NCBI GenBank assembly: GCA_023212645.1
Contig: JALBYC010000026.1
Span: 1-64,000 of the forward strand
Length of the DNA: 64,000 bases
Direction: 5' to 3'
DNA from: Farysia itapuensis
Lineage: Eukaryota; Basidiomycota; Ustilaginomycetes; Ustilaginales; Ustilaginaceae
The notes beneath the pieces were generated by a model that worked only from the letters and a program-made list of their open reading frames with translations, was not told the DNA's origin and did no database searches. A program made the translations under genes and the position numbers. Shown here one piece after another: positions 37,809 through 47,739 of the stretch (positions are counted from its first letter, which is position 1; the number at the start of each line of letters is the position of its first letter).

Positions 37809-39943
37809 CTTGGTTGGCAATTTAGTGTGACAGGAGGCGAGAAGAAAGCGGGAGGAAGGAGTGCGTGGTGTAGGCGAAGATCTGGGACGAGCGTGCCTGA
37901 TTGCTGCTTAAGTACACGAGAGGGGGTACTTGTATGAAAGGGGTGGCGGCAACGACGTAGACTCTCTACGAGGGCGGCACATTGGCAGTGCAGGCAAAGG
38001 CAACAGAGAGCGATCATTTCGCCGTTCAAGCCATGAATCTTGAGTTCAGCACAGGCGATGGGTCATACAAGGGCAGGTGACAGCGCTAGCATACAATAGC
38101 CCGAGCCTAACTGTAACCATACCGTTTCCAGGGCAGCGCGAGCACACTCGCACAAACTACGGAGGGCGCTATCCGGCATGCAACACCAAGTGGCTGCAGG
38201 GGAGAAGGGGCACCGACAAAGGATGGCTCATTACCGTGCTCTGACTAGTCCTCTCTGTGGCAAACCAGTTTTTCCTGGGCCACGGGCATTGTTCAGGGTT
38301 TAATTACCGCCAGACAAACACAGGGGCCCAGATATTGGTTCTGTCTCTTTCACCCAGCAAGAGTAGCGCACTGACAGATCAGAGGTGAACTCTGGCTTCT
38401 TGCGGCGCTAAGGGATAGACTGAGTCCAGCTGCAAGTTTTTCCCCTTCATTCCCTGCATTCTTTCATTGCGGCGGCGGCGAATGCGAATTCTGGGGGCCG
38501 GAAAATTTGATTGTGCTCGGCCCTTTGATGAGCATCGTGACAGATCGGATCGACATGTGAGCTACCAATGCTGTGCATGCATCAGCTGTCGATCACATGC
38601 ACGGCAAAACTTAGCAGCGCAAACGCTATCACGTCCGTCAGATTCGGCAGCTACGTCAGAGAGAAGTCAAATGAACTGGCTGTGTCGCCTCGCCCACCTT
38701 TTCGGCTTCCCGCCGCGCCTTCCCGCCTCGAGCGAAGTGAAGCCCAGGGCGTGAAGCAACGACAATGGCAAAGCGCCGCTTGCTGCTTAACGTCCCAATT
38801 GCTCAGTTTGAAACGTCCTGAAAGCATGTCATAAAAAACAGCGCCTAGGCGTAGTGTCACTTTTCTGCAGCGCCATTGTTCTTTGTATTGAAAGATGCAG
38901 CCTGCAACAAACAATAGAATTATTCGACTGATCTTGACAACCATGTATCAGCTGCTTCTGAGCGCCACATTTTAGCTTCTCGCTCCTGCCAAAGTGCGGG
39001 AATGCAGACTCCGGATGGCGCTAGGACAAAGACGTTAGCGCGCATTACCGTGGATTTGTTTGCTCCAGCGACGTTTCATTTGCCTGCCGACTTGCTTTTC
39101 ACCCCTTTGTTCGGATCCATTCGCCACTCGGCCAATTTGAAATTGACAAGCGTCCAAGGCATACGACGAGGGCGCATCACGTTGCGGTATGCACGGCGAG
39201 ATCACAGTCAAGCGGTGTTTGCATGCCCAGGCTGGACGCGGAGCGATTGGTAGCGATCGACTGTAATCGGATGGAGGACTGCTTCCGGATCGGGACGGCT
39301 GCACTCCTTTGTGGCAACTCCATCGGAGCAGACACACACGCGCGCGTTGCGAATGTCTCAGAATGTGGGACACGCGCTTGGCCCCTTCCCTTTGTTCCAT
39401 CGCACTATCGTCACTGAGTGAAAGGAGGCTCGCGGCGTAGAGACGCGTCTCGTCGCAAATTAGTCATGTCGCGACGTGCAGCGGCTGCGGACAAGTGCGG
39501 CTTAAGACACTTCAAGCCACACCAAAGAATCCAGAAATTGCAAGCCGGCGCACAGGGCGCACAATACAGATCCACGCCGTAGAGCGGGAGCACGAACCGC
39601 AAGAAACCGCTGCTGCTACCAGATCGTAGCCCCTCCGTTGGTCTCAGATATGCATACGAGGTGCCTACTTTCCACCTCATCGCGATGAGAGGCGTGACAG
39701 TTTGGGCGCGCTCGAGAGAAACACTGACACGGTCGATCTTCACGACATGTTTCAGATGCGGAGGCTATGCCTGCCACATGGCCGTTACTGCATTTGATGA
39801 GTAGCAGAGCGACACTGACGTGACTCGCACGGGACAATACCGTCATCAGAATGCTAGCTCGGGAAGACACTGTGGCAGTGGTACGTGCATGGATGTTCTG
39901 ACCGCACGCGAAGATAAGCTTGGAGCGAAGCGACGAGGTCGCT
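37809..39943. other. 2.1-kb gene-free region upstream of the zinc-finger gene
   Basis: The longest stretch without a supported gene apart from the TER region. It lies between the start of the five-exon zinc-finger gene and the stop of the Nudix gene, both on -. A 7-bp inverted repeat GTGCATG...CATGCAC spans 38573-38602. Short frames on both strands show no domain or codon pattern. I read it as a long promoter with Nudix 3' UTR; an unrecognised non-coding RNA is not excluded. Confidence 0.5.
38573..38602. repeat. 7-bp inverted repeat GTGCATG / CATGCAC
   Basis: Perfect arms of seven bases separated by 16 bases, within the long promoter region. It could bind a dimeric factor, but arms this short arise by chance in a window of this size. 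Confidence 0.4.
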
Positions 39944-40810
39944 CTAGATCAATTGCAAGTCAGTGTGTTGGGCGAAGAAGTTGAGCAAGGGCTGGAATAT
40001 GGGTGCGCCTTGGGCAAAGTCGTCTGCTTCTGCCCACGCTCGTACATCAATGGCGGCTGTTGCGCGGTGTTGAGGACCAGCGCGAGCTTCTGTGCGGAGA
40101 TGATGGCGATGCGGCGCGGGGTTGTCGCCGGTCTCGGCGAAGTGGAGCGCTTGTGCAAGACGCTCTGCCTCTATGAGTTTGTCGAGTGACACGGGCAGTG
40201 TTTGGCCGTTGAGGACCGCTTGGCGGTGTAAGTGCAGTAGGCGCACTTGGTGCTCGGCCGCATAGCGCAGGTACGCAAACGGGATCCACATCCAACCTAG
40301 ACACTTGTTCGGCTCCATGACCACCGCTTTCGCCTCACCCTCGCCGGGGGGAAGCCGAACAGAGGCTTTCATAAAGATGGTCACGTAGTGTCGACCTTGC
40401 CCTGGGTCGCCTTGGTGCTTCATGTGTACCGTGTTGGTTGCCGTGACCATCTGCAATGGCACTGTCCCCAGCGCGGGCCGCGGTGAGTGAGGTGCCTCGA
40501 CAGTGGTGCGCGGTGGTTCAAGCACTAACCCGGTCTCTTCGAGAACTTCCCGAGCAGCGCAGTCCGAAAATGTCTCGTGCAGCTCCAAATGTCCACCTGG
40601 CAGCGCCAGTGTGCCAGCACCAAGGCTGCCTGTCCGCTTCCCAATGAGCACATGCCCACGCTCGTTGAGCACAAACACGCCAACGCCCACCCTGGGCACG
40701 ACACTTGCGTCCGACACCACCACGCTTGAGCTAGACCCTCCGAGACAGCACTTGCACGACGCATCGCACGGACGCGATGATCCCGCCCCCGCACTCCCGC
40801 CTCCGTCCAT
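39944..40810 (-). CDS. Nudix hydrolase with Cys-rich N-terminus
   Basis: Hydrolyses a nucleoside diphosphate linked to another group; the substrate is not known. The 288-residue protein has a full Nudix box at 73-95: G73, E79, R87-E88, E91-E92, G94. It sits in LPGGHLELHETFSDCAAREVLEETGL, similar to NUDT15-type pyrophosphatases. Upstream is a Gly/Ser-rich stretch with four Cys (C15, C19, C21, C22) that may bind metal or be acylated. The C-terminal 90 residues (His/Ala-rich) match no domain I know. I start at the ATG at 40808-40810; the frame is open upstream only from a TTG. It is the middle of a run of genes on -. Confidence 0.88.
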   Translation of the reverse strand: MDGGGSAGAGSSRPCDASCKCCLGGSSSSVVVSDASVVPRVGVGVFVLNERGHVLIGKRTGSLGAGTLALPGGHLELHETFSDCAAREVLEETGLVLEPPRTTVEAPHSPRPALGTVPLQMVTATNTVHMKHQGDPGQGRHYVTIFMKASVRLPPGEGEAKAVVMEPNKCLGWMWIPFAYLRYAAEHQVRLLHLHRQAVLNGQTLPVSLDKLIEAERLAQALHFAETGDNPAPHRHHLRTEARAGPQHRATAAIDVRAWAEADDFAQGAPIFQPLLNFFAQHTDLQLI

Positions 40811-41037
40811 CTTCAGAGGTTCCCGTTCTTCCTTGCCTTTCTGTGCACACAAGTAACACGACGTCAAGAAACATTCTTCCCGAATTTCTTTGACACTTCT
40901 TTTTGGTGATTTTCCACAGCCGAGCACTGCACCCAAACACCTCTCAAATCTCGCCCTTTCTCACTAGCAATCGCTGTCATCGACACAAACCCTCGTCCTT
41001 AGCCCTCGAGATACAGCATTGAGCAGACGTGTGGTAG
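40811..41037. other. Intergenic, Nudix promoter / Sel1-protein 3' flank
   Basis: 227 bp between two genes on -. No element is recognised. Confidence 0.4.
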
Positions 41038-43389
41038 CTAGCAGATGATGCAGTCTTCCTTTCCGGCTTTTTTGGGGGCAAAGCCCATTTCGGCGAAGGT
41101 AGAGTAGGTTTTCTTCGGGTCTTGCGCAGAATGGGCGGGATTGTTGGTCGAGGGAATGGGCGGGAGTGGCGCGGCGGCGGCGGAGGAGGAGGAGGAGGAG
41201 GAGGGGTCGGAGAGAGAGTACCCCGCGCCGTGTCTGCCAGATGGCTGTGGACTGGAGGTAACGCGTACGTTGCTAGGTGGTGCGGGGGGACGACGCATCG
41301 CGGTATCGCTGGTGACACGCGATCCGTGCGGCTCCGGTACTGGCATGGGCGGCGGGGCAGACACAGCCGTACTCTCCGATCCACCGCCCTCGAAGCGGTA
41401 ATTGGGTCGCTTACGACCGGCAGCTGTATCCTGCACCATCTTCATTGTTTTCTTCCGCGTGAGGTCCATTCCTGCGGCGGCAGGTGCTGCTGTTTGCGGA
41501 TCGGGCTGGGTACGTCCATAGCTGCCGTGACCCGGCAGTGGCGGCGGAGGTTGCTGGCCGCCACCGCCCTGCTTTTCGGACCGCAGACGCGCCTGCGTGC
41601 GCTGACGGACGAGTTTAGCATCCATCACATTTTGATGCTCCGTCCGTGACATTCCTGCCGCTTGAGGCGCTTGTAGAGCTTTGAGCCTGTCCACAGCATC
41701 GGAATTCCCCTGCGCCGCCGCTTTCTGGTACCAAGCACGTGCCTGTCCGATACTAGGTTCCGTGCCTACACCCACCTCGTGGTAGTAGCCCAATGCGAAT
41801 TCGGCTGATGCTAGACCCTTTCGTGCCGCCCGCTCGGCAAATGTGAATGCGAGCGCTTCGTTTTTGTCAAAACACGCCTCGGAACCGCAGAGGAACCACT
41901 TGCTGAGGGCCATATCGGCCTCGATCTCGCCTGCTTGGGAAGCCAGGCTGTAGTACTGCACGCTGAGGAGGGGGTCGAAGGGGCACTCTAGCTGGGCGTA
42001 TTCGTACAGCCAGCCGCATTTGAACTGGGCAGGGGGAAAGTTGAGATAAGCGGCTCGTTGGATTCTGCGACGAGCTTCAGCTTCGAGCGTGTGCCCTGGT
42101 GGTGAGGGACGGAGGAGGTGGGGTGGGATATCGATGTGGGAGAACTCCCCCGCAAGAAGCATGCCGTAGATGTAGGCTGGTTGTGGAGTGTCGAGATCGG
42201 CACGATCTGCAGCGTCTTGAAGCATCGCAATAGCCCGCGCACAGTTGACGGTCAACTCCAACTGGCCCAGCAAATAGGCCATACCTAGACGGTAGATGCA
42301 GCCGACGTTGCCAGCCTGCACGCCTCGATCGTACACATCCCGTGCGCGCGCCAAGTCTCCCAACAACTCGTAATCTCGACCAATACGGAACCAGCTCGGC
42401 GTCCACCCCAACCGGGCTGACTGCTCAAAATCGTTAAAAGCCTCCTTGAGATTCTTGCCGACATACGCGGGGAATGCACCCGATGCCTGCAAGTCACCGC
42501 GCAGGTACAGCGCTTCCGGGTCGGGTCGTGGCACGAGGACGGCATTGAGCAGGATGATGTTGATGGCCTCGTCGATCCAGCGGACGAGTTTGGGGTCGGT
42601 GATCTTGGTGCTGTCGGCCGAGGTGCGTTCGACGTATTTGAGCACCTGTTTGGCCCAATTGGTTCGTTGCCGGTCGTCTCGCGTGTGTTCACGCTGTTGT
42701 TCGAGCGACGTTAAGTCTGGCAGGGGTGCTGAGATTGCTGCCTGTGGAGGAGACGGGGGCGAGGCGGATCTTGGTGGCTGTTGGTGATGCTGTACGTACG
42801 AGAGGGGGGTATGAGCTCGTTCAGGCTGTGGAGCGGGCGGCGCCGGACGAGACTGATAGGCGTCTGTCGCACTGAACCGTCTTGAGCCGTCGACCAGATG
42901 TTGACCGTAAGGCCCCGACTGTGGATGAAAGGCGGCAGAGTGACTGTATTCGACATGTGATCCCCGTCTGGGTGCCTGACTCGAGGACGATGAGGGCATC
43001 AAGTATCCAGGCTGAGGCGTCGGCGAAGACTGTCCATGCTGCTGTTGCGCATATCCCTGGTAGCCATGTCCTGGTAATGGCGGTTGTGGGCTAGGAGTGC
43101 GAAAGGGGGACGAAGTCACCTGTGGGGCGTTGACGTACTGACCCGGTCTCAAACCGTGCGTTCCACCATTGCCCCCGCTCTGGTAGGAGTGGGGAGCAGG
43201 TACCTGCTGCAGAGCTCCGACTGGCAACGGCGGGACAGGCGGACCCGTGGGCCTGGCTACATACGACGCCAGCGACGGATTGGGCTGCGAGGCAGTGATT
43301 CGACTACTACCCGGCATCGGTGGATAGGACGAATCCGTACCAAAGCCCGCAGGCAAGGGCGGCAAAGGAGGCGGATGATCGCCCGACAT
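41038..43389 (-). CDS. Sel1-repeat protein with CaaX-like tail, chitin-synthase activator (Chs4/Skt5) type
   Basis: Probable activator or anchor of a chitin synthase at the plasma membrane, by likeness to yeast Chs4/Skt5. The 783-residue protein has a Pro/Gln/Tyr-rich first 220 residues. Sel1 repeats (about 290-590) follow, for example AYVGKNLKEAFNDFEQSARLG, CIYRLGMAYLLGQLEL, QYYSLASQAG, AEFALGYYHEVGVGTEP, ARAWYQKAAAQGNSDAVDRL. A Ser/Pro-rich tail follows. It ends in Cys-Ile-Ile-Cys, a CaaX box that could be prenylated, as in yeast Chs4. The ATG at 43387-43389 is the first in-frame Met. The family is large in fungi, so the partner enzyme cannot be named. Confidence 0.85.
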   Translation of the reverse strand: MSGDHPPPLPPLPAGFGTDSSYPPMPGSSRITASQPNPSLASYVARPTGPPVPPLPVGALQQVPAPHSYQSGGNGGTHGLRPGQYVNAPQVTSSPFRTPSPQPPLPGHGYQGYAQQQHGQSSPTPQPGYLMPSSSSSQAPRRGSHVEYSHSAAFHPQSGPYGQHLVDGSRRFSATDAYQSRPAPPAPQPERAHTPLSYVQHHQQPPRSASPPSPPQAAISAPLPDLTSLEQQREHTRDDRQRTNWAKQVLKYVERTSADSTKITDPKLVRWIDEAINIILLNAVLVPRPDPEALYLRGDLQASGAFPAYVGKNLKEAFNDFEQSARLGWTPSWFRIGRDYELLGDLARARDVYDRGVQAGNVGCIYRLGMAYLLGQLELTVNCARAIAMLQDAADRADLDTPQPAYIYGMLLAGEFSHIDIPPHLLRPSPPGHTLEAEARRRIQRAAYLNFPPAQFKCGWLYEYAQLECPFDPLLSVQYYSLASQAGEIEADMALSKWFLCGSEACFDKNEALAFTFAERAARKGLASAEFALGYYHEVGVGTEPSIGQARAWYQKAAAQGNSDAVDRLKALQAPQAAGMSRTEHQNVMDAKLVRQRTQARLRSEKQGGGGQQPPPPLPGHGSYGRTQPDPQTAAPAAAGMDLTRKKTMKMVQDTAAGRKRPNYRFEGGGSESTAVSAPPPMPVPEPHGSRVTSDTAMRRPPAPPSNVRVTSSPQPSGRHGAGYSLSDPSSSSSSSAAAAPLPPIPSTNNPAHSAQDPKKTYSTFAEMGFAPKKAGKEDCIIC

Positions 43390-43717
43390 ACCTCCTCACG
43401 GAATACGGTCCACTGGTCAACAACAAGATGGTGCAGAGTGCAGTGTGAGTGCGGCGTGTACGGCGTGTTTGTTTCTTGGCTGTGCAATGTGAATGCAGCT
43501 TGACGCACAACACTCAACTTCCAAAAAAACCCCGAGAAAAAAAGGGCCACACGCGCCTGACATACGTATACGAGGTCATATTATCAACAAGAATATACAA
43601 AACAAGACCCAGAGAACGAATACAGTGACATAGAGGGAAAGCAGGTAACCAGAAAGGGATGGGGAATATACAGAGGGAGAGAGAGAGAGACCAGAACACG
43701 ACAGAGACGGACCATGT
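43390..43717. other. Intergenic, Sel1-protein promoter / Wco1 3' flank
   Basis: 328 bp between two genes on -. It holds a (GA)7 run at 43677-43690 near the Wco1 3' end. No other feature is seen. Confidence 0.5.
43677..43690. repeat. (GA)7 microsatellite
   Basis: Seven GA units, 28 bp downstream of the Wco1 stop codon. Confidence 0.85.
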
Positions 43718-46651
43718 CTAGTCGAGCAGCTCGGCAGATCCAGAACCGCGCCGACCATCACTTCCTTCTCGACTTATAGAGCCAGAACCATCCTTGTCAG
43801 ACGTGGACGCCGATGACCTGGCAGATGTGAGTGCTGTCTCGTCCGAGCCATCGCCAGAGTTGGAGCGGCCATCGCGACGAATCTCGGGCATTGGCGATAT
43901 ATCAGTGCTCGAGCTGCTGCTGCTCGCCCCTTGGTCGGTACTGCTCGTGTTTGCATGCAAGTACGCCAAAGCGGACGAAGGGCGCAGGTGCTGGCGATGA
44001 CCGTGACCGTGGTCTGGACGACGCTTGATTGGACTCGAGGATACTGCGTGGGACGCAATCGTGGCAGGTGCGTTGGCCAGTCGAGGCTCCGTTTTCGAGA
44101 GACGCTTGGGTGTTTCTGGGGCTTGCGATACAGAAGCACGCGGCCCGAGGTGCTGGTCCTTGGAGAGGCGACGCAGCGCTCTGATCTCGTCTTTTAACCG
44201 ACGGTTGACATTCTTGAGCTGGTGCATTTCAAACACCCAAGAACTGGCACGAGACGGTGACAGTTCTGCAAACACCGAAGACAATGATTCGACGGTGGCG
44301 TTCATCGATGACGGAAGGGCAACCTTGGGATACGCAACATTTGGCGTCATCCAGGACGTTTCAGAAGACGCACACTGGATGTGCACAAACATGGTGGACA
44401 ACGTACCTTCCTCGCTCGTCGAAGGATAGAAGCTGGACAGAACAGGCGAAGCGTTGTTAACACCGTCACCCATCAGATGAGAAACACTCATTGGCTGCCC
44501 GCTACGCAGAGCCTGCAAGAGCGATGGTGCCGCCTCGTAGTTGGTCAGCTCGAGCAAATGTCGTCCAAAGACGTCGCGGTCGTCGCAACCAAGCACTTCG
44601 GAAATAGGACCAGTCGAACTGAGCATGATGCCTTCGGTCGACATCTTGCACCAGAAGGAAGACGCGGCAACTTGTGCACTCTGTCGCACGTGCTCCCAGC
44701 CCAGATTGTGCACCGGACGGGTCCTGCCGCTCGAGATAACGACCTTGCGACCTTTGCCCTGCTCAAGGTGCAGCTTGCCAGTACTTTCGATCCAACAGTG
44801 ACCATCATACTTGTGGCGCATCCTGAAAATCAGATTGACCCGCGGACCTGCTTGTCCGCCTCCACCCTTGGTAAGCGGATTGGCGATACCTTCAGTGCGC
44901 ATGCTTCGGGACGCGGCAGCAGCAATGCTCGAATTGCTCGTAGAATCCTTCAACTCGCGGAAGACAGGGACGACGTCACTGGGGTGGCAGAATTCGGAAA
45001 TCGACTTGCCAATCACCTCTTCGACAGAGTAGCCCAAAATACGCTTGATGGAGGGAGAGACGTACAAGAAGGTACCCTTGAGCGACAGAACGTAAATCAA
45101 GTCGTGCGAATTTTCCAGAAGCACGCGCGACCACTGCTTTGCGTCACCTTTGCCGCAGATCAGCTCGAGAATGTCGGCAGCAATGGCTGCTTGTTTGCTG
45201 GCATCCGCATCCACATGGCTCGAGTCGTCTTCCAGCAGAGCTGAAGGCGGCGCGTCATTGATCGAGCGATAATTGACCACATACGAACCGTCTTCTTTGC
45301 GCTCCAAAACAGACTTTGGCTGTTCGATCAGGTCAATCTGGAAACCAACGAGGAAGTCAACTTGGCTTGGATCCGACCACGAGACTGGCACAACGGTGAC
45401 CAGGTTGATGAAAGGTGTGCCGTCCTTCCGGTAATTGATCAGACTTGCTTGGCACTCACTGGACTCAACCAGATGTCGCTTGAGGTGCTCGACAGCATGC
45501 GAGTCAGTGTGCTGACGTACCGCGCCAGCTTCGAGAGGAAGGTTAGGCGCTTGGAGGAATCGACAGTTCTTGCCCAAGATCTCGGGTAGCGAGTAGCCGG
45601 TAAGTGCACAGAACGTGTCGCTGGCATAGATGAGAGGCTGTTCAGGGTGACGAGCGTCCGAAATGGTAAAGGAGCATGACAAGTCAACAGGTCCGAGAGC
45701 AATACGGGGATTGGGTCGAACAATGGCTCGCGACAGGATGCCCAGCACATCGACACCCGAGGCAGAGTACTTGTTCTGTGTCGACACCTTTTCGCCAGAT
45801 GCAGTCTGGTACTGTGCGTTGAAAACATTGCATGCCACTGGCTCAACAAAGGCAGCGACGTTACCGCGGGCAACTGCCTGGCTGGTGGATGTCTCTCGTA
45901 CCGCTGGTCGGACAGAACTTGGTTCGTCTGCTTCGCTGAAACTACGCTTGGTCCCTTGAGGAGCAGGCTGAGGAGCAGAAGAAGTGATGTTGGACCTGGC
46001 AGTCTGTCGCGACAAACGACGACGCTCCTGTAGTGTCATGGCTGCAAGAGCAGGATTGGGTGCCGTGGCGAGACGCTGCAGCTGAGGCTGCGGGCGTTTC
46101 AGCGCCGTCGTGCGGGGCACTGAAGGCGTGCTCCGAGTAGACGAAGGTTTGATGGGGATGGGCGCTACAGTGACATTCTTTTTCAGTAGATGAGAATGAT
46201 GAGCAGCAATTTGGTTGCGATAAGACGCGGTGTTGTCGTTGGGAGTGACAGGGTTGAAGGTGGTGGTGGATGGCTGGCGCATTTCAGCACGGTTGTTCAT
46301 GAAACTGGTGTTGGTATCGACAACTGGTGCAGAGGCAGGGCCCTGAACAGTGGAATTGCTCATGTCCCATGTGCTCATCGTGTCGCCATTGTAGTTGGGT
46401 TGATAGTTGCCGTAGAGGTCAGAGTGAGACATGCTGTCAGAGGGCACAAAGTTGCCTCCGGAGATGCCGCTGTCAAGGCCTTGGTCGCTGAGCGAAGCCA
46501 TCATGACATCGTGGTGTGGTTTGGCATACGTAGTGCCAATGGCAGTGTCGAGCGTGGTGGTGGCCTGTCGAGGGACGGGAAAGATGTTGTTCACGCTTTC
46601 CATCTGACCCGGAGAGGAGATGAAAGCGTCAAAGTCGAATGAGTCGGTCAT
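43718..46651 (-). CDS. wco1: White collar 1 blue-light photoreceptor (Wco1)
   Basis: Flavin-binding light sensor and transcriptional regulator, with white collar 2 as known partner. The 977-residue protein has a LOV domain (about 318-430) with the flavin-binding GKNCRFLQAP, whose Cys forms the light-induced adduct. A second PAS follows (about 505-600, DLIYVLSLKGTFLYVSPSIKRILGY), then a third (about 665-760). No GATA zinc finger follows, as is normal for basidiomycete Wc1 proteins. A short basic/coiled segment (LKNVNRRLKDEIRALRRL) lies near 850. Both ends are Ser/Thr/Asn-rich. The ATG at 46649-46651 is the first in frame. It is divergent from FIP1 across 1.1 kb. Confidence 0.93.
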   Translation of the reverse strand: MTDSFDFDAFISSPGQMESVNNIFPVPRQATTTLDTAIGTTYAKPHHDVMMASLSDQGLDSGISGGNFVPSDSMSHSDLYGNYQPNYNGDTMSTWDMSNSTVQGPASAPVVDTNTSFMNNRAEMRQPSTTTFNPVTPNDNTASYRNQIAAHHSHLLKKNVTVAPIPIKPSSTRSTPSVPRTTALKRPQPQLQRLATAPNPALAAMTLQERRRLSRQTARSNITSSAPQPAPQGTKRSFSEADEPSSVRPAVRETSTSQAVARGNVAAFVEPVACNVFNAQYQTASGEKVSTQNKYSASGVDVLGILSRAIVRPNPRIALGPVDLSCSFTISDARHPEQPLIYASDTFCALTGYSLPEILGKNCRFLQAPNLPLEAGAVRQHTDSHAVEHLKRHLVESSECQASLINYRKDGTPFINLVTVVPVSWSDPSQVDFLVGFQIDLIEQPKSVLERKEDGSYVVNYRSINDAPPSALLEDDSSHVDADASKQAAIAADILELICGKGDAKQWSRVLLENSHDLIYVLSLKGTFLYVSPSIKRILGYSVEEVIGKSISEFCHPSDVVPVFRELKDSTSNSSIAAAASRSMRTEGIANPLTKGGGGQAGPRVNLIFRMRHKYDGHCWIESTGKLHLEQGKGRKVVISSGRTRPVHNLGWEHVRQSAQVAASSFWCKMSTEGIMLSSTGPISEVLGCDDRDVFGRHLLELTNYEAAPSLLQALRSGQPMSVSHLMGDGVNNASPVLSSFYPSTSEEGTLSTMFVHIQCASSETSWMTPNVAYPKVALPSSMNATVESLSSVFAELSPSRASSWVFEMHQLKNVNRRLKDEIRALRRLSKDQHLGPRASVSQAPETPKRLSKTEPRLANAPATIASHAVSSSPIKRRPDHGHGHRQHLRPSSALAYLHANTSSTDQGASSSSSSTDISPMPEIRRDGRSNSGDGSDETALTSARSSASTSDKDGSGSISREGSDGRRGSGSAELLD

Positions 46652-47739
46652 GTCGATGAGCGGGGAGTATTAAGAGATGGCAGTGAAAGGGGTCAAACTG
46701 GGAAGAATGAGCACTAGCGTAACGAAACGGACGCCGATAAAGTGTGCTGGAGAAGAACGAGGGATAGGGCCTGCGATGCTTCTCGAGAGCAGGAACAAAG
46801 AGGCAAAGTCGATGTTCTTGACTCGGGAGTTTAGAGTGACTTGTTGATGAAGAGAAAGCTTCTCAGCGTCTCAGTACTGGCAGAGCGTATTCGGCTGCCG
46901 TTGACGAGAAGAAGGTGGTTTAGAAGGTCAATGTGAAACTGCTGGAGTGACCAAATTGTGTGGGTCTTGTGAGTGGATTTGTCGTTTATCAGGGCTGAGC
47001 TGAGCCGAAAGCGATGTGATGCCTAGCGATATCGGAGGCGGAAAGATCGGCTACGGTTCAGAGAGTCGAGATGACTGACGAAGAAGTGTCTGTGGTGCGA
47101 GAATTATCGGACCGTAGACATTCGTGAGATGGTGGTGCAGAGGCAAGGAGGAGTCAATTACCCAAATCTTGAATACCGGCACTGGAGCACTCTCGGACGC
47201 ATTGAAAATGGAATTTTCTCCAAGTCGCACAGTGCCTGGGGCAGAATCGAATAATAGAATCAAAGCAAAACTGTTTGCCACCGTCGCGCATTTTTAGCCA
47301 TTCCTGCGCATAACCCACTCCCTTGGGTTTCCATCTACGCCCAACTGGCATCATCCGTGTTCCCTGGCTATGCGTGATCGCGAAAGCACACGGCACTCTT
47401 TCAATAAATGCTTAACATTGCAAGCATACTTTGCTGATCGGACTGCCAAGGGGGTAGGGGCCAAAGAGTCAGGAGAATGAATCTGAGCAATGCGTGTGAA
47501 CCCTGGGGTCCATACCTCCGTCGTGTACCGTTCTTTCCGTAAATGCGCATTTCCAAAATGATTGCTGCGGACAAGCCGTTCCGGATGTCGGTCGCGTTGA
47601 TCGGATGACATAAGCAGCATCTGCCCATCTCGTCTTCATCGGGCGACAATGATCCCGATCCAGGCAAACTGAATTCCATCGCCCATTCTTCGCACGAAGC
47701 GTACGCCGAGCTATCATCCTAAGCGCACCTTCTGCAGCG
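46652..47739. other. Divergent promoter, wco1 / FIP1
   Basis: 1,088 bp between divergent start codons. I see no protein gene, tRNA or obvious repeat. The length suggests a long wco1 leader or regulated promoter. A CGCGAAA motif occurs near 47377. Confidence 0.5.

Noticed and set aside
47370..47384. CGCGAAA box in the wco1/FIP1 promoter as evidence of cell-cycle control
   Set aside because: It is a single short motif in a GC-rich genome; it mainly shows the background rate of this motif.
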